The notes under the pieces: model-generated
The model's database searches: none
Seen by the model: the letters and a program-made list of their open reading frames with translations, nothing else
What the model was told of the DNA's origin: nothing
Shown: positions 1-8,344 of the stretch, one piece after another
How the letters are laid out: the number at the start of each line of letters is the position of its first letter
How positions within the stretch are numbered: position 1 is the stretch's first letter
Position numbers and translations under genes: made by a program
DNA from: Bacteroidales bacterium UBA6248
GTDB taxonomy: Bacteria; Bacteroidota; Bacteroidia; Bacteroidales; Lentimicrobiaceae
Reading direction: 5' to 3'
DNA: 64,000 nt
Assembly (NCBI GenBank): GCA_002441345.1
Contig: DJVU01000095.1
Coordinates: 15,622 to 79,621 of the forward strand

Positions 1-549
1 CACCCTGGCGGTTTCACCTATGTGATCGAAATGTGTATTAATTACAAGGAAAATTATACCTGTTTTTATATGCCTGAACTCTGCCCAGCTTGCAATTCGC
101 GGCAATGCTGCATCCCAGCCTTTGCTGCCTGCAGTCTCCGGTGTTTCAGAAAGCCAGAAAGTGCCCGACCGCAAAATCTTCAGTACTTTCCGGTTGTAAA
201 ATATAGCGCTGTATTCTCCGCCTTTTTTGCCATCATCGCGGCCGGTACCGGTGTAACGATACCCCTTCAGCCTGCATTTCATGTCTGTCAGCTGGCTGTG
301 AAAGGCTTCCTGCACGCCAAGTACATCGGGCCTCTCTTCCATAACCATTGAACAAAGCCCTGACTTTCTGTATTTCCATTGGTCGGGCCCGTCCACGGGC
401 GTATCAAGGCGAATGTTCCAGGTCATAGCCTTTACCGGAGCATAATCCTGAGCCATTACACTGGTTCCGAGGTATATATGCCCGACATTAAACACAATCG
501 CCAGGAACAGGTAAAATCTTGCTTTAATAAAAGTACCTGCTTTTTCCAT
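1..549 (-). CDS. Endonuclease/exonuclease/phosphatase (EEP) family protein, C-terminus cut off by window edge
   Basis: Reading the minus strand from the ATG at 547-549 gives 183 residues that run off the left edge. An N-terminal hydrophobic stretch (about residues 12-30) ending in MAQ looks like a signal peptide. The EEP core follows: TWNIRLDTP (residues 43-51, metal-site Asn45), GVQEAF with the metal-binding Glu81, and NTHFDH with His173. The family cleaves phosphodiester or phosphomonoester bonds with Mg2+, and exported Bacteroidota members are common. The catalytic His and Asp of the C-terminal half lie outside the window. It starts 45 bases downstream of the cutC stop on the same strand, so the two are probably cotranscribed. 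The substrate cannot be told from the sequence. Confidence 0.85.
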   Translation of the reverse strand, partial: MEKAGTFIKARFYLFLAIVFNVGHIYLGTSVMAQDYAPVKAMTWNIRLDTPVDGPDQWKYRKSGLCSMVMEERPDVLGVQEAFHSQLTDMKCRLKGYRYTGTGRDDGKKGGEYSAIFYNRKVLKILRSGTFWLSETPETAGSKGWDAALPRIASWAEFRHIKTGIIFLVINTHFDHIGETARV

Positions 550-594
550 ACTACGTGCTGTTTAAATGGTTAACCTTCGCGGAAATTTACAGAA

Positions 595-1344
595 TCAGAC
601 GAAAAGCGAGCGGGCAATTTCCACAGCTTCCCTTACCAGTCCGGCATCTGTCTGATAAAACCCGTATTCATCCCGGCTTCCTTTTCCCATACTTACGGCT
701 TCTTTCCGGTGCGACATCCGACTGCCAACCATTTGTCCCGCTGACAGATGGAATTCAAATGTTCCGGTCTTTCTGGCGATTTCGGCAAGATTACCGGCAT
801 TTATTCCGCTTCCCGGCATAATTATGATGCGCCCGCCTGCCTGTTCAACCAATTGAGCAATAAGACTGGTACCCTCGAATGCCGTAGCTGCCTGACCCGA
901 TGTCAGAATTCGCTCACAACCCATTTCAATAATATCCTCAAGAGCTCTGAAGGGATCCCTGCACATATCGAAAGCGCGGTGAAACGTAACCTTCATAGGC
1001 CGGGCCATTTCAATCAGTTCTTTCATTCTGCAGGTATCAATACTGCCGTCGCTGTTAAGCATTCCCGCAACTATCCCTGAAGCACCCCGTGCTTTTGCAG
1101 CGAAAACATCCGACTTCATCACTCCGTATTCAGCGCGGGTGTAATGAAAATCACCGCTGCGGGGACGTATTAGTACCATGGTTTCTATGCCTGTAAGCGT
1201 AACCGCATATTCAATCAACCCCTGAGACGGCGTTAGCCCCCCCTCGCTTAACGCACTGCATAACTCAATCCTCCCTGCACCGCCTTTTCTGGCAGCATAC
1301 ACCGATTCAACCGATCCGGCACATATTTCAATAATGGCATTCAT
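595..1344 (-). CDS. cutC: Copper homeostasis protein CutC
   Basis: The 249-residue product is full length for CutC, a TIM-barrel protein. The N-terminus (MNAIIEICAGSVESVYAA followed by GGAGRIELC) and the segments SEGGLTPS, VLIRPRSGDF, KVTFHRAFD and LTSGQA are hallmarks of the family. CutC was named for copper tolerance in E. coli. Its enzymatic role remains unclear, and copper binding by family members is reported. The ATG at 1344 is supported by a promoter match just upstream (1376-1404). The truncated EEP-family gene follows on the same strand after 45 bases. Confidence 0.93.
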   Translation of the reverse strand: MNAIIEICAGSVESVYAARKGGAGRIELCSALSEGGLTPSQGLIEYAVTLTGIETMVLIRPRSGDFHYTRAEYGVMKSDVFAAKARGASGIVAGMLNSDGSIDTCRMKELIEMARPMKVTFHRAFDMCRDPFRALEDIIEMGCERILTSGQAATAFEGTSLIAQLVEQAGGRIIIMPGSGINAGNLAEIARKTGTFEFHLSAGQMVGSRMSHRKEAVSMGKGSRDEYGFYQTDAGLVREAVEIARSLFV

Positions 1345-1375
1345 CAGGATACGCTTTCTGTTTCGTGTGGCAGAG

Positions 1376-1404
1376 CAAAGTTAATCATTTTAAACCTCCG
1401 TCAA
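1376..1404 (-). promoter_or_regulatory. Bacteroidota-type promoter for cutC
   Basis: Read on the minus strand, TTG (1402-1404) is followed by 18 bases and then TAACTTTG (1376-1383). This fits the phylum consensus TTG-N17-23-TAnnTTTG. Transcription would start near 1370, about 25 bases before the cutC ATG. Confidence 0.7.
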
Positions 1405-1641
1405 TTCGGCCGGCTTGGCAAAACCGCCGCGTACATTCAGTTTTTAATAACCCGGTGCGTAGCTGGTTTTAAGTTTTTCTTAAATCAAATTAATGTCCGG
1501 TTAGTTTACGGGTGTACTAATTCACTTTTTCAGGATGATAACCCCTGTAACAATGCAATTAAACGCATACTTAATGCTTGATTCTCCAATACCGTGCGAC
1601 CGAAGCCAAAAATTTGGTAATATTGTCACTGAAAAATCAGC

Positions 1642-2457
1642 TTGTACGTGAAAGGTAAAGTAGTGATTGTCACCGGAGGATCATCTGGTATAGGGCTTGA
1701 ACTGGCCCGGGAGTTTGGAAGGAGAGGAGCTTATGTTGTTATATCGGCGCGCAATTCCGTTCGCCTGGATCAGGCTGCAGATGAACTGAGGAAAGAAGGC
1801 ATTGAAGTTCTCGCGGTTTCCGGCGATGTAAGCCGGGAGGATGACTGTATTGCACTAATAAAGAAATCTGCTGCCTGGCAAGGCAGAATCGATGTGCTGG
1901 TAAATAACGCCGGTGTTTCTATGCGGGCCGCCTTTAAGGATGTGGATCTGAGTGTTCTTAAAACTCTTATGGATATTAACTTCTGGGGTACCGTTTATTG
2001 TACAAAACATGCGTTACCATGGATACTGCAGACAAAAGGTTCTGTGGTGGGAATTATCTCCGTTGCCGGTTACGTCGGCCTTCCCGGACGCACCGGATAC
2101 TCTGCCTCCAAGTTTGCCATCCGCGGATTCCTCGATACGCTCAGGTGCGAAAACCTGAAAGCCGGACTGCATGTGCTGGTGGCTGCCCCTGGATTTACTG
2201 CCACTAATATCCGTGTAACTGCACTGATGGCCGATGGTTCGCAGCAGGGAATGACCCCCCGGAACGAAGGTAAAATGATGACGGCCGAAAAAGCGGCCCG
2301 TAAAATTGTTAAAGCAACCATACGCCGGAAAAACAGAATCGTCCTTACATTTCTGGAAGGAAAATTCGCCGTGTGGTTAAACCAGATCCTGCCGGGAATT
2401 GTATGCCGGCTGGCCTATGGCGAAATGGCCAGAGAACCGGCATCACCGGTAAAATAG
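1642..2457 (+). CDS. Short-chain dehydrogenase/reductase (SDR family)
   Basis: A classical SDR of 271 residues. The Rossmann cofactor motif TGGSSGIG is at residues 11-18, followed by NNAG at 88-91 and the catalytic Ser140, Tyr153 and Lys157 (YSASK). Such enzymes use NAD(P)H to interconvert ketones and alcohols. The C-terminal extension, with basic and hydrophobic stretches, resembles members that act on lipids or on membrane-associated substrates, but the substrate is not identifiable. The start is TTG at 1642; GTG at 1648 is an equally good alternative and no ATG precedes the Rossmann motif. The gene stands alone, 47 bases ahead of the next one. Confidence 0.88.
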   Translation: MYVKGKVVIVTGGSSGIGLELAREFGRRGAYVVISARNSVRLDQAADELRKEGIEVLAVSGDVSREDDCIALIKKSAAWQGRIDVLVNNAGVSMRAAFKDVDLSVLKTLMDINFWGTVYCTKHALPWILQTKGSVVGIISVAGYVGLPGRTGYSASKFAIRGFLDTLRCENLKAGLHVLVAAPGFTATNIRVTALMADGSQQGMTPRNEGKMMTAEKAARKIVKATIRRKNRIVLTFLEGKFAVWLNQILPGIVCRLAYGEMAREPASPVK

Positions 2458-2503
2458 TTGAGTAAAAATCCAAAAAATCAATTAACCGAAAACAGGTATT
2501 ATT

Positions 2504-2977
2504 ATGAAAATGGAAATCCTCCTCCTAGAAGGTTTGAACGACCTTAAATTCGGAGATGCACCCGAAAACGTTGAAAAAACGCTCGGTAAGCCCCAGGAAA
2601 CAGAGTCACTGGCCGAAGAAGCCGATGAAGAACTGGATACCATCCTCTGGAGTTACGATAAGATCGGACTTACCGTATTCTTCGAAGGGAAAAACAATCA
2701 TGTACTTTCTTGTTTCGAAACCGATAACCGCGAGGCCGTACTCTTTGGTAAGAAGGTTTTTGAAATGAACGAACAGGAAATTACCGCCCTTATGAATGCA
2801 AACGAACTCACTCAAATCGATACCGAAGAGGAAGAATGGGGTGAAAGGCGCGTTTCATTTGATGAGGGACTCATCGATTTTTATTTTCAGGACGGAAACC
2901 TGGTTACCGTAAACTGGGGTGTTTTTGTTAACGAAGACGGTGAAATAGAAGAATTTGACGAAATTGACGAGGATTAA
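2504..2977 (+). CDS. Acidic hypothetical protein
   Basis: I do not recognise this 157-residue protein. It is very acidic (many Glu and Asp, C-terminus EEFDEIDED), has no signal peptide or membrane segment, and is probably cytosolic. An early segment, LNDLKFGDAPENVEKTLGKP, resembles the start of domains in which a short helix follows a beta strand. Codon use looks like that of its neighbours and the preceding AT-rich leader fits a real gene. ATG 2504 or the in-frame ATG 2510 could start it. Its stop codon overlaps the stop of the convergent xerD gene through a shared TTAA (2974-2977). Confidence 0.75.
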   Translation: MKMEILLLEGLNDLKFGDAPENVEKTLGKPQETESLAEEADEELDTILWSYDKIGLTVFFEGKNNHVLSCFETDNREAVLFGKKVFEMNEQEITALMNANELTQIDTEEEEWGERRVSFDEGLIDFYFQDGNLVTVNWGVFVNEDGEIEEFDEIDED

Positions 2978-3891
2978 TCCCCTCTGGTTTTCATGTGCTG
3001 CCGCGGATGAAATTTAAGAATGTTCTGCCTTAAATATTCACGGTCAATATGCGTGTAGATCTCAGTGGTGGTGATGCTGGAATGTCCGAGCATTTCCTGT
3101 ACCGCCCTGAGATCTGCTCCGTTTTCAACCAGATGGGTGGCAAAAGTGTGCCGGAAAGTATGCGGACTGATGTTTTTTGATATCCCCGCCGCTTCAGCCA
3201 GCGATTTTACAATGTGAAAAATCATGGCACGGGTAAGTCTGGCTCCGCGGTTGTTTAAAAAAACATACGTTTCATTTCCCCTTTTTATTTGCTGATGTAC
3301 TCTCACTTCCGTGATGTACCTCCGCAACTGACCGGTGGCCTGACTCCCTATAGGCACTACACGCTGCTTGTTTCCCTTACCGGTTACGGTTATAAATCCC
3401 TCTTCGAAATGCATATCGGATAACTGCATATTAACCAGTTCCGATACCCTGAGACCGCATCCGTATAAAACTTCCAGTATGGCTTTGTTACGCTCCCCCG
3501 ACTTACTGCTCAGGTCAATAATGCCGAGCATTTCGGTAACTTCATGTTCCGACAGCACATCGGGAAGCTTTCTGCCGGTTTTAGGCATTTCCAGCAATTC
3601 CGAAGGATCGGCCTTTATCACATCCTCCAGAAGCAAAAACCTGAAAAATGCCCGAATTCCCGAAATTATCCTCGCCTGACTTGCAGGAGCAATGCCCAGC
3701 CCGGCAATAAGGTTTATAAATTCTTGAAGATCATGTAATTTCACCCTATCCGGAGAAATTTTTCTTTCGCCCGAAAAATATCCGGCAAGCTTAACCACAT
3801 CCCGTAAATACGCATCAACCGTATTAACCGGCATCGATCGCTCTACCTGCAGATATGCCCTGAAACCCTTAATGTACAACTGCCAGCTCAT
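2974..3891 (-). CDS. xerD: Tyrosine recombinase XerD-like
   Basis: The product is 305 residues if it starts at the ATG at 3891, close to the usual XerC/XerD length of about 300. An upstream ATG at 3945 would add 18 residues that do not look like the family. The N-terminal SAM-like DNA-binding domain spans about residues 1-95. The catalytic domain holds Arg148 (GLRVSEL), Lys172 (TGKGNKQR), His244 and Arg247 (HTFRHTF), His270 (LGHSS) and the nucleophile Tyr279. Xer recombinases resolve chromosome dimers at dif. Bacteroidota genomes also carry related integrases, but the compact length and the housekeeping setting favour XerD. Confidence 0.88.
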   Translation of the reverse strand: MSWQLYIKGFRAYLQVERSMPVNTVDAYLRDVVKLAGYFSGERKISPDRVKLHDLQEFINLIAGLGIAPASQARIISGIRAFFRFLLLEDVIKADPSELLEMPKTGRKLPDVLSEHEVTEMLGIIDLSSKSGERNKAILEVLYGCGLRVSELVNMQLSDMHFEEGFITVTGKGNKQRVVPIGSQATGQLRRYITEVRVHQQIKRGNETYVFLNNRGARLTRAMIFHIVKSLAEAAGISKNISPHTFRHTFATHLVENGADLRAVQEMLGHSSITTTEIYTHIDREYLRQNILKFHPRQHMKTRGD

Positions 3892-4078
3892 AGAAATCTC
3901 TGCCCGAAAGATAATTTTTGTTTGCATGGACGCGATTTCTTTCACTGCAAAAATATTAACACCCAGTTGTTTATAAAAGGAACTATTCTTATATTGCTGA
4001 TATTCAGAATATTTAGAACAAGTGGACGGTATTTTTCCCGGAATTGCTTTAAAGTGTTCATTTTTTCGCCGAAAGGGT

Positions 4079-4108
4079 TTGGCAGAAAGAAAAATAGTTG
4101 TATTTTTG
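4079..4108 (+). promoter_or_regulatory. Bacteroidota-type promoter for the rpmG-ftsY block
   Basis: TTG (4079-4081), 19 bases and TATTTTTG (4101-4108) match the phylum promoter consensus. The expected start site is about 25 bases before the rpmG ATG. Confidence 0.75.
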
Positions 4109-4136
4109 CAGTCCGAAAATTTAAAGGCTTACAGCA

Positions 4137-4325
4137 ATGGCTAAAAAAAGTAAAGAAGCAAGGATACAGGTAATTCTGGAGTGCACAGAGCACAAAGCCA
4201 GTGGCATGCCCGGCACTTCACGCTACATTACCACCAAGAATAAGAAAAATACTCCTGAGAGGCTCGAGATTAAAAAGTATAATCCGATTCTCAAGAAAAT
4301 GACTGTTCACAAAGAAATTAAATAA
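4137..4325 (+). CDS. rpmG: 50S ribosomal protein L33
   Basis: A 62-residue basic protein with the L33 pattern: MAKKSKEARIQVILECTEH, then RYITTKNKKNTPERLEIKKYNP. It is part of the large ribosomal subunit. It keeps only one cysteine (Cys16), so it is a C-minus form that cannot build the four-cysteine zinc ribbon of other L33 paralogues. The adjacent DUF4295 and ftsY genes are its usual partners in Bacteroidota. The L28 gene (rpmB), which often precedes rpmG in this phylum, is not in the window. Confidence 0.93.
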   Translation: MAKKSKEARIQVILECTEHKASGMPGTSRYITTKNKKNTPERLEIKKYNPILKKMTVHKEIK

Positions 4326-4335
4326 TTGATATACC

Positions 4336-4491
4336 ATGGCAAAGAAAGTTGTTGCTACCCTGAGGACTTCGTCCGGTAAAGATTTTGCAAAAGTGATCCG
4401 TATGGTCAGGTCGGAAAAAACCGGAGCATACACCTTCAAGGAAAATATTGTCCCCAATGACCAGGTGAAAGATTTCCTGGCTAAAAAATAA
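4336..4491 (+). CDS. DUF4295 family small protein
   Basis: A 51-residue basic protein that begins MAKKVVATLRTSSGKDFAKV and ends VKDFLAKK. It matches the small DUF4295 proteins that sit between rpmG and ftsY throughout Bacteroidota. The ATG is 10 bases after the rpmG stop. Size, charge and position suggest a ribosome-associated protein; that role is an inference from context. A hairpin terminator follows at 4512-4554. Confidence 0.88.
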   Translation: MAKKVVATLRTSSGKDFAKVIRMVRSEKTGAYTFKENIVPNDQVKDFLAKK

Positions 4492-4511
4492 GCTTAAACC
4501 CATTTTTTTTG

Positions 4512-4554
4512 CAGGGCCTTTTCACAAGCGGAAAAGACCCTGTTTTTATTTTTA
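4512..4554 (+). terminator. Rho-independent terminator after DUF4295
   Basis: CAGGGCCTTTTC (4512-4523) pairs with GAAAAGACCCTG (4531-4542), with one C-A mismatch, and a T-rich tract follows. It would separate the ribosomal genes from ftsY. Confidence 0.7.
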
Positions 4555-4612
4555 CACAGACTGCGATTGCGTAATTTCGTGTTTCGATTATCCGGATCAT
4601 AACTAATCTGCC

Positions 4613-5566
4613 ATGGGTTTATTTTCATTCTTCACCAAAGAGAAAAAAGAGGACCTGAATAAAGGACTCGAAAAAACCAAAACCAGTATTTTCAGCCGCT
4701 TGTCAAAAGCCGTAATCGGTAAGTCTGCCGTTGACGATGAGGTGCTGGATAATCTGGAGGAAATTCTCGTTACTTCCGATGTGGGCGTCGATACTACCCT
4801 CAAAATAATCAGCCGTATCGAACAACGTGTTTCGAAGGATAAATACCTCGGAACATCTGAGCTGAACCGTATTCTGAGAGAAGAAATTTCAGCACTCCTC
4901 GGCGAAAGCAATGGCGACCGGCTGGTTACCGGCTTCGATTTTCCACCCAGAGAAAATCCTTATGTAATTATGGTTGTAGGAGTTAATGGAGTCGGAAAAA
5001 CTACTACTATCGGCAAACTCGCTTACCAGTTTAAACAGGCAGGTAAAAGCGTTGTGCTTGGAGCTGCCGATACTTTCCGTGCAGCCGCCGTTTCTCAGCT
5101 CGAAATATGGGCCGAAAGGGTAGGAGTGCCATGCGTTACCCAGGGTATGGGTGCCGACCCGGCTTCCGTTGCCTTCGATACCCTTAAATCTGCCATCGCC
5201 CGCAATGCCGATGTTGTAATAATTGATACCGCCGGACGCCTTCACAATAAAGTGAACCTGATGAACGAACTTTCCAAAATCCGGAAAGTGATGCAAAAGC
5301 TCCTGCCCGATGCCCCCGATGAAATTCTGCTGGTGCTTGACGCCTCAACCGGACAAAATGCCATCGAACAAGCCCGTCAGTTTACCGCCGCTACAGAAGT
5401 CAATGCCCTGGCCCTGACCAAACTCGACGGCACAGCCAAAGGCGGCGTCGTAATAGGAATATCTGACCAGTTCAGGATCCCCGTCAGATACATAGGTATT
5501 GGCGAGAAAATTACTGACCTCCAGCCCTTCGACCGCAATGAGTTTGTCGATTCCCTCTTCGGTTGA
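4613..5566 (+). CDS. ftsY: Signal recognition particle receptor FtsY
   Basis: The 317-residue product is the SRP receptor GTPase, which docks ribosome-SRP complexes at the inner membrane for cotranslational insertion. The N domain (about residues 20-100) is followed by the G domain: G1 GVNGVGKTT at 123-131, the ADTFRAAA motif, DTAGR, and TKLDGTAKGG. The acidic A domain of E. coli FtsY is reduced to a short charged start, as is usual in Bacteroidota. Its position between DUF4295 and rimO is the normal one for the phylum. Confidence 0.96.
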   Translation: MGLFSFFTKEKKEDLNKGLEKTKTSIFSRLSKAVIGKSAVDDEVLDNLEEILVTSDVGVDTTLKIISRIEQRVSKDKYLGTSELNRILREEISALLGESNGDRLVTGFDFPPRENPYVIMVVGVNGVGKTTTIGKLAYQFKQAGKSVVLGAADTFRAAAVSQLEIWAERVGVPCVTQGMGADPASVAFDTLKSAIARNADVVIIDTAGRLHNKVNLMNELSKIRKVMQKLLPDAPDEILLVLDASTGQNAIEQARQFTAATEVNALALTKLDGTAKGGVVIGISDQFRIPVRYIGIGEKITDLQPFDRNEFVDSLFG

Positions 5567-5632
5567 ACACCACCGCCTGCTTAACCGGAATTTTCCGGAT
5601 TACACGTATTTTGTAATACCAATCGTTGCCAA

Positions 5633-6943
5633 GTGAACGTACACGTAAAAAAAATAAAAACAGCTAATGTTATAACCTTAGGCTGCTCGAAAAATCTTGT
5701 CGACTCGGAAGTGATGATGCGTCAGCTTGCTGCATCCGGAATTGAAACAAAACACGACGACAATACCCCGGCCGACCTCGTTATTATCAATACCTGCGGT
5801 TTTATCAACGATGCAAAAGAAGAATCGGTTAATACCATCCTCGAATGGGCGAATGAACGCAAAGAAGGCAACATCGCCAAACTCTTTGTCATGGGCTGCC
5901 TTTCACAGCGTTACCGCGATGAACTGATCAGGGAAATGCCTGAAGTCGACGGCTTTTTCGGAGTCAACGATATGAATGCAATACTGGACCACCTGAATGC
6001 CCCGCTGCGAAAGGATTTGCTGGGTGAACGGGTGCTCACAACCCCTTCACATTATGCGTATCTGAAAGTATCGGAGGGATGTAACCGGCACTGCTCCTTC
6101 TGCGCAATTCCTTCCATCCGTGGCAAAAACGTTTCTAAACCTGTTGAAGAACTGGTGGCTGAAGCCCGATTTCTGGCGCAGCAAGGCGTTAAAGAACTTA
6201 TTCTGATAGCCCAGGATCTGACAAATTATGGTATCGATCTGAACAGAAAACGACAACTTCCCGACCTTGTGAAGGAACTCAGTAATATCGAAGAAATTCG
6301 CTGGATTCGGCTGCATTATGCGTATCCTTTAGGATTCCCGCTCCGGATTCTGGACATTATGAACAACAATCCGAAAGTTTGCCGGTATCTTGATATTCCG
6401 CTCCAGCACATAAACGACCGTATTCTGAAATCGATGCACAGAGGACTCGACAGTAAGCGTACCCGATCACTTGTGAAAACCATCCGCGAACGCGTACCGG
6501 GAATTGCAATCCGCACCAGCTTTATTGCCGGATACCCGGGAGAAACTACGGTAGAATTTAATGAACTCAGAGATTTTATCGTGGAATCACGCTTCGAACG
6601 TATGGGTGTGTTCACATACTCCCACGAGGAAAATACTCCTGCAGCAAAGCTGATCGACTCGGTTCGGCCGGCTCAGAAAGCCAAACGTGCCTCGCAACTT
6701 ATGGAGATTCAGCAGCAAATCGCAGTGGAAGCCAACGAAGCTTTGCACGGGCAGGTTCTGAAGGTTATAATCGATCGGAAAGAAGATAAACTCTGGATAG
6801 GAAGAACCGAATTTGATTCGCCTGAAGTTGACAACGAAGTTCTTATAACCGATGCCACAAACAGCCTAAAACCTGGAGATTTCGTGGATGTCAGAATAAC
6901 CGGAACCGCATTCTACGACCTGGAAGCAGCCTTCCCCGCCTGA
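5633..6943 (+). CDS. rimO: Ribosomal protein uS12 methylthiotransferase RimO
   Basis: The 436-residue enzyme adds a methylthio group to the conserved aspartate of ribosomal protein uS12. The N-terminal MTTase domain carries cluster cysteines 18, 55 and 89 (LGCSKN, NTCGF, MGCLSQRY). The radical SAM cluster CNRHCSFC supplies Cys150, 154 and 157, and a TRAM domain closes the protein. LGCSKNLVDSE and GCLSQRY distinguish RimO from MiaB. The start is GTG at 5633; no ATG lies upstream of the first cluster cysteine. It lies 66 bases after ftsY and may be cotranscribed with it. Confidence 0.94.
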   Translation: MNVHVKKIKTANVITLGCSKNLVDSEVMMRQLAASGIETKHDDNTPADLVIINTCGFINDAKEESVNTILEWANERKEGNIAKLFVMGCLSQRYRDELIREMPEVDGFFGVNDMNAILDHLNAPLRKDLLGERVLTTPSHYAYLKVSEGCNRHCSFCAIPSIRGKNVSKPVEELVAEARFLAQQGVKELILIAQDLTNYGIDLNRKRQLPDLVKELSNIEEIRWIRLHYAYPLGFPLRILDIMNNNPKVCRYLDIPLQHINDRILKSMHRGLDSKRTRSLVKTIRERVPGIAIRTSFIAGYPGETTVEFNELRDFIVESRFERMGVFTYSHEENTPAAKLIDSVRPAQKAKRASQLMEIQQQIAVEANEALHGQVLKVIIDRKEDKLWIGRTEFDSPEVDNEVLITDATNSLKPGDFVDVRITGTAFYDLEAAFPA

Positions 6944-6970
6944 CCCTGAAAATACAAAACCATAACGTGT

Positions 6971-7005
6971 CCGGCTTCTAATTCCTGACCCCTTTCAGAA
7001 GCCGG
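6971..7005 (+). terminator. Hairpin after rimO, possible weak terminator
   Basis: A perfect 9-bp stem, CCGGCTTCT (6971-6979) with AGAAGCCGG (6997-7005), lies 27 bases after the rimO stop. It is not followed by a clean T run, so termination is uncertain. Confidence 0.4.
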
Positions 7006-7020
7006 TAAGGTGGCTTTTGC

Positions 7021-7051
7021 TTGCGTTTTTACAATAATTCATGTAGGTTTG
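7021..7051 (+). promoter_or_regulatory. Bacteroidota-type promoter for the MORN-repeat gene
   Basis: TTG (7021-7023), exactly 20 bases and TAGGTTTG (7044-7051) match the consensus. The start site near 7057 lies downstream of the upstream-most in-frame start (7021) and so selects the ATG at 7072. Confidence 0.75.
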
Positions 7052-7071
7052 TCTTCATAAAAGCAGAAGTT

Positions 7072-7833
7072 ATGAAGACAAAGCCAGTTCTTAGCAGCTT
7101 ATGCCTGTTAATCGTTTTTGCTGTAAGCGTGCAAACAAGCAAAGGTCAAAATGTTACCGATATAAATGGGTTAAAACAAGGTGCATGGACCGAGGAAACC
7201 GGGGCATTTACTGCCTCCGGTAATTATGCGGATGACCTGAAGGACGGTCTTTGGATATCGCGTTTTGCGGAAAATGGTTTGCTTTATAAGGTTGAGAATT
7301 ATCGTAAAGGTCTCAGACAAGGACTGTTTCTTGAGTTTTCAAAACGCTCTTCGCTGGCATCGGAGCAAAATTATGAAAACGATCTGCCCCACGGCGTTCA
7401 TCGTACATACACACTTTCCGGCATTCCTCTGAGTGTTCAGAATTATAACAATGGAAAACTCCATGGAGTGCAGATAACGTATTATGAAAACGTTATGGAT
7501 AAGAAGTCGGAAGAAGCTTCGTATAACGAAGGCGTTAAGGATGGCCCTTCTCGATGGTACGATATGCAGGGAAACCTGATTGCCGAGTATGTTTACTCCG
7601 CCGGTGTGCTTGAAGGCGAGCAAAAATCATTCTATCCAGGCGGAAAGCTTCAATCGGTTGATACGTATGTAAATAATATTCAGAATGGCACTAGTACCGA
7701 ATATTATGAGAACGGGCAGATAAAGCAGACAGGTCAGTACAAAGCAGGAGAGAAGAGCGGTAAATGGCTGGCTTACGATGAGGCGGGGAACCTGATAAAA
7801 ACGGTAAACTATGATAAAGGTAAAGCTAAATGA
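7072..7833 (+). CDS. Exported MORN/YwqK-like repeat protein
   Basis: The product has 253 residues. A signal peptide (MKTKPVLSSLCLLIVFAVSV then QTSKGQ) is followed by about ten repeats of the type G.W..Y...G.L...  with cores such as KDGLWISRF, LHGVQITYY and KSGKWLAYDEAGNL. This matches the YwqK antitoxin-like/MORN beta-hairpin family. Many Bacteroidota proteins carry this annotation without a toxin partner, and none is visible here, so an antitoxin role should not be assumed. ATG 7072 is chosen over an upstream start at 7021 because of the signal peptide and the promoter. The end overlaps the next gene by 23 bases. Confidence 0.85.
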   Translation: MKTKPVLSSLCLLIVFAVSVQTSKGQNVTDINGLKQGAWTEETGAFTASGNYADDLKDGLWISRFAENGLLYKVENYRKGLRQGLFLEFSKRSSLASEQNYENDLPHGVHRTYTLSGIPLSVQNYNNGKLHGVQITYYENVMDKKSEEASYNEGVKDGPSRWYDMQGNLIAEYVYSAGVLEGEQKSFYPGGKLQSVDTYVNNIQNGTSTEYYENGQIKQTGQYKAGEKSGKWLAYDEAGNLIKTVNYDKGKAK

Positions 7834-8326
7834 TAATCCGGAACAGGTAAAAAAGCTCAGAAATCCCTTTGTGGTTCTTGAAGGGTACAATTGCTTCGGA
7901 TGCTCGCCGGACAACCCGTCGGGATTGCAGATGAAATTTACGGAAGAAGGGGAGGAAGTGGTAGCCCGCTGGGAGCCAAAACCACATTTTCAGGGCTGGA
8001 AAGATGTATTGCACGGCGGCATTCAGGCTGCCCTCATGGATGAAATTGCCAGCTGGCTGGTCTTTACCAGACTTGGTACATCCGGAGTTACTTCAAGGAT
8101 GGAAGTACGCCTCAGCAAACCGGTTTATACAAATAGAGGGATATTAACCCTGCGCGCCCGGCTTAAGGAAATGAACCGTAACATTGCTCTGATCGAAACC
8201 CGGCTTTTTGATCATGAAAATGTGCAGTGCGCAGAAGCTGTGATGCACTATTTTACATTTTCACCGGAAAAAGCGCGGGAAAAGCTCTGGTATCCGGGCA
8301 GGGAATCCTTTTATGAACAACCTTAG
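7811..8326 (+). CDS. PaaI-like hotdog-fold thioesterase
   Basis: A 171-residue single-domain hotdog protein. VLHGGIQAALMDEIASWLVF has the HGG element and the helix acid typical of PaaI-type acyl-CoA thioesterases. The segment NCFGCSPDNPSGLQMKF at the start is also common in this subgroup. These enzymes hydrolyse acyl-CoA thioesters; the acyl chain is not identifiable. Its ATG lies inside the upstream MORN gene (23-base overlap), implying translational coupling. Confidence 0.85.
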   Translation: MIKVKLNDNPEQVKKLRNPFVVLEGYNCFGCSPDNPSGLQMKFTEEGEEVVARWEPKPHFQGWKDVLHGGIQAALMDEIASWLVFTRLGTSGVTSRMEVRLSKPVYTNRGILTLRARLKEMNRNIALIETRLFDHENVQCAEAVMHYFTFSPEKAREKLWYPGRESFYEQP

Positions 8327-8344
8327 GCCAGCTTGTTTGTTAAA

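Noticed and set aside
7072..7833. Antitoxin of a toxin-antitoxin pair
   Set aside because: The MORN/YwqK repeats are often annotated so, but the protein is exported and no toxin-like gene is adjacent.
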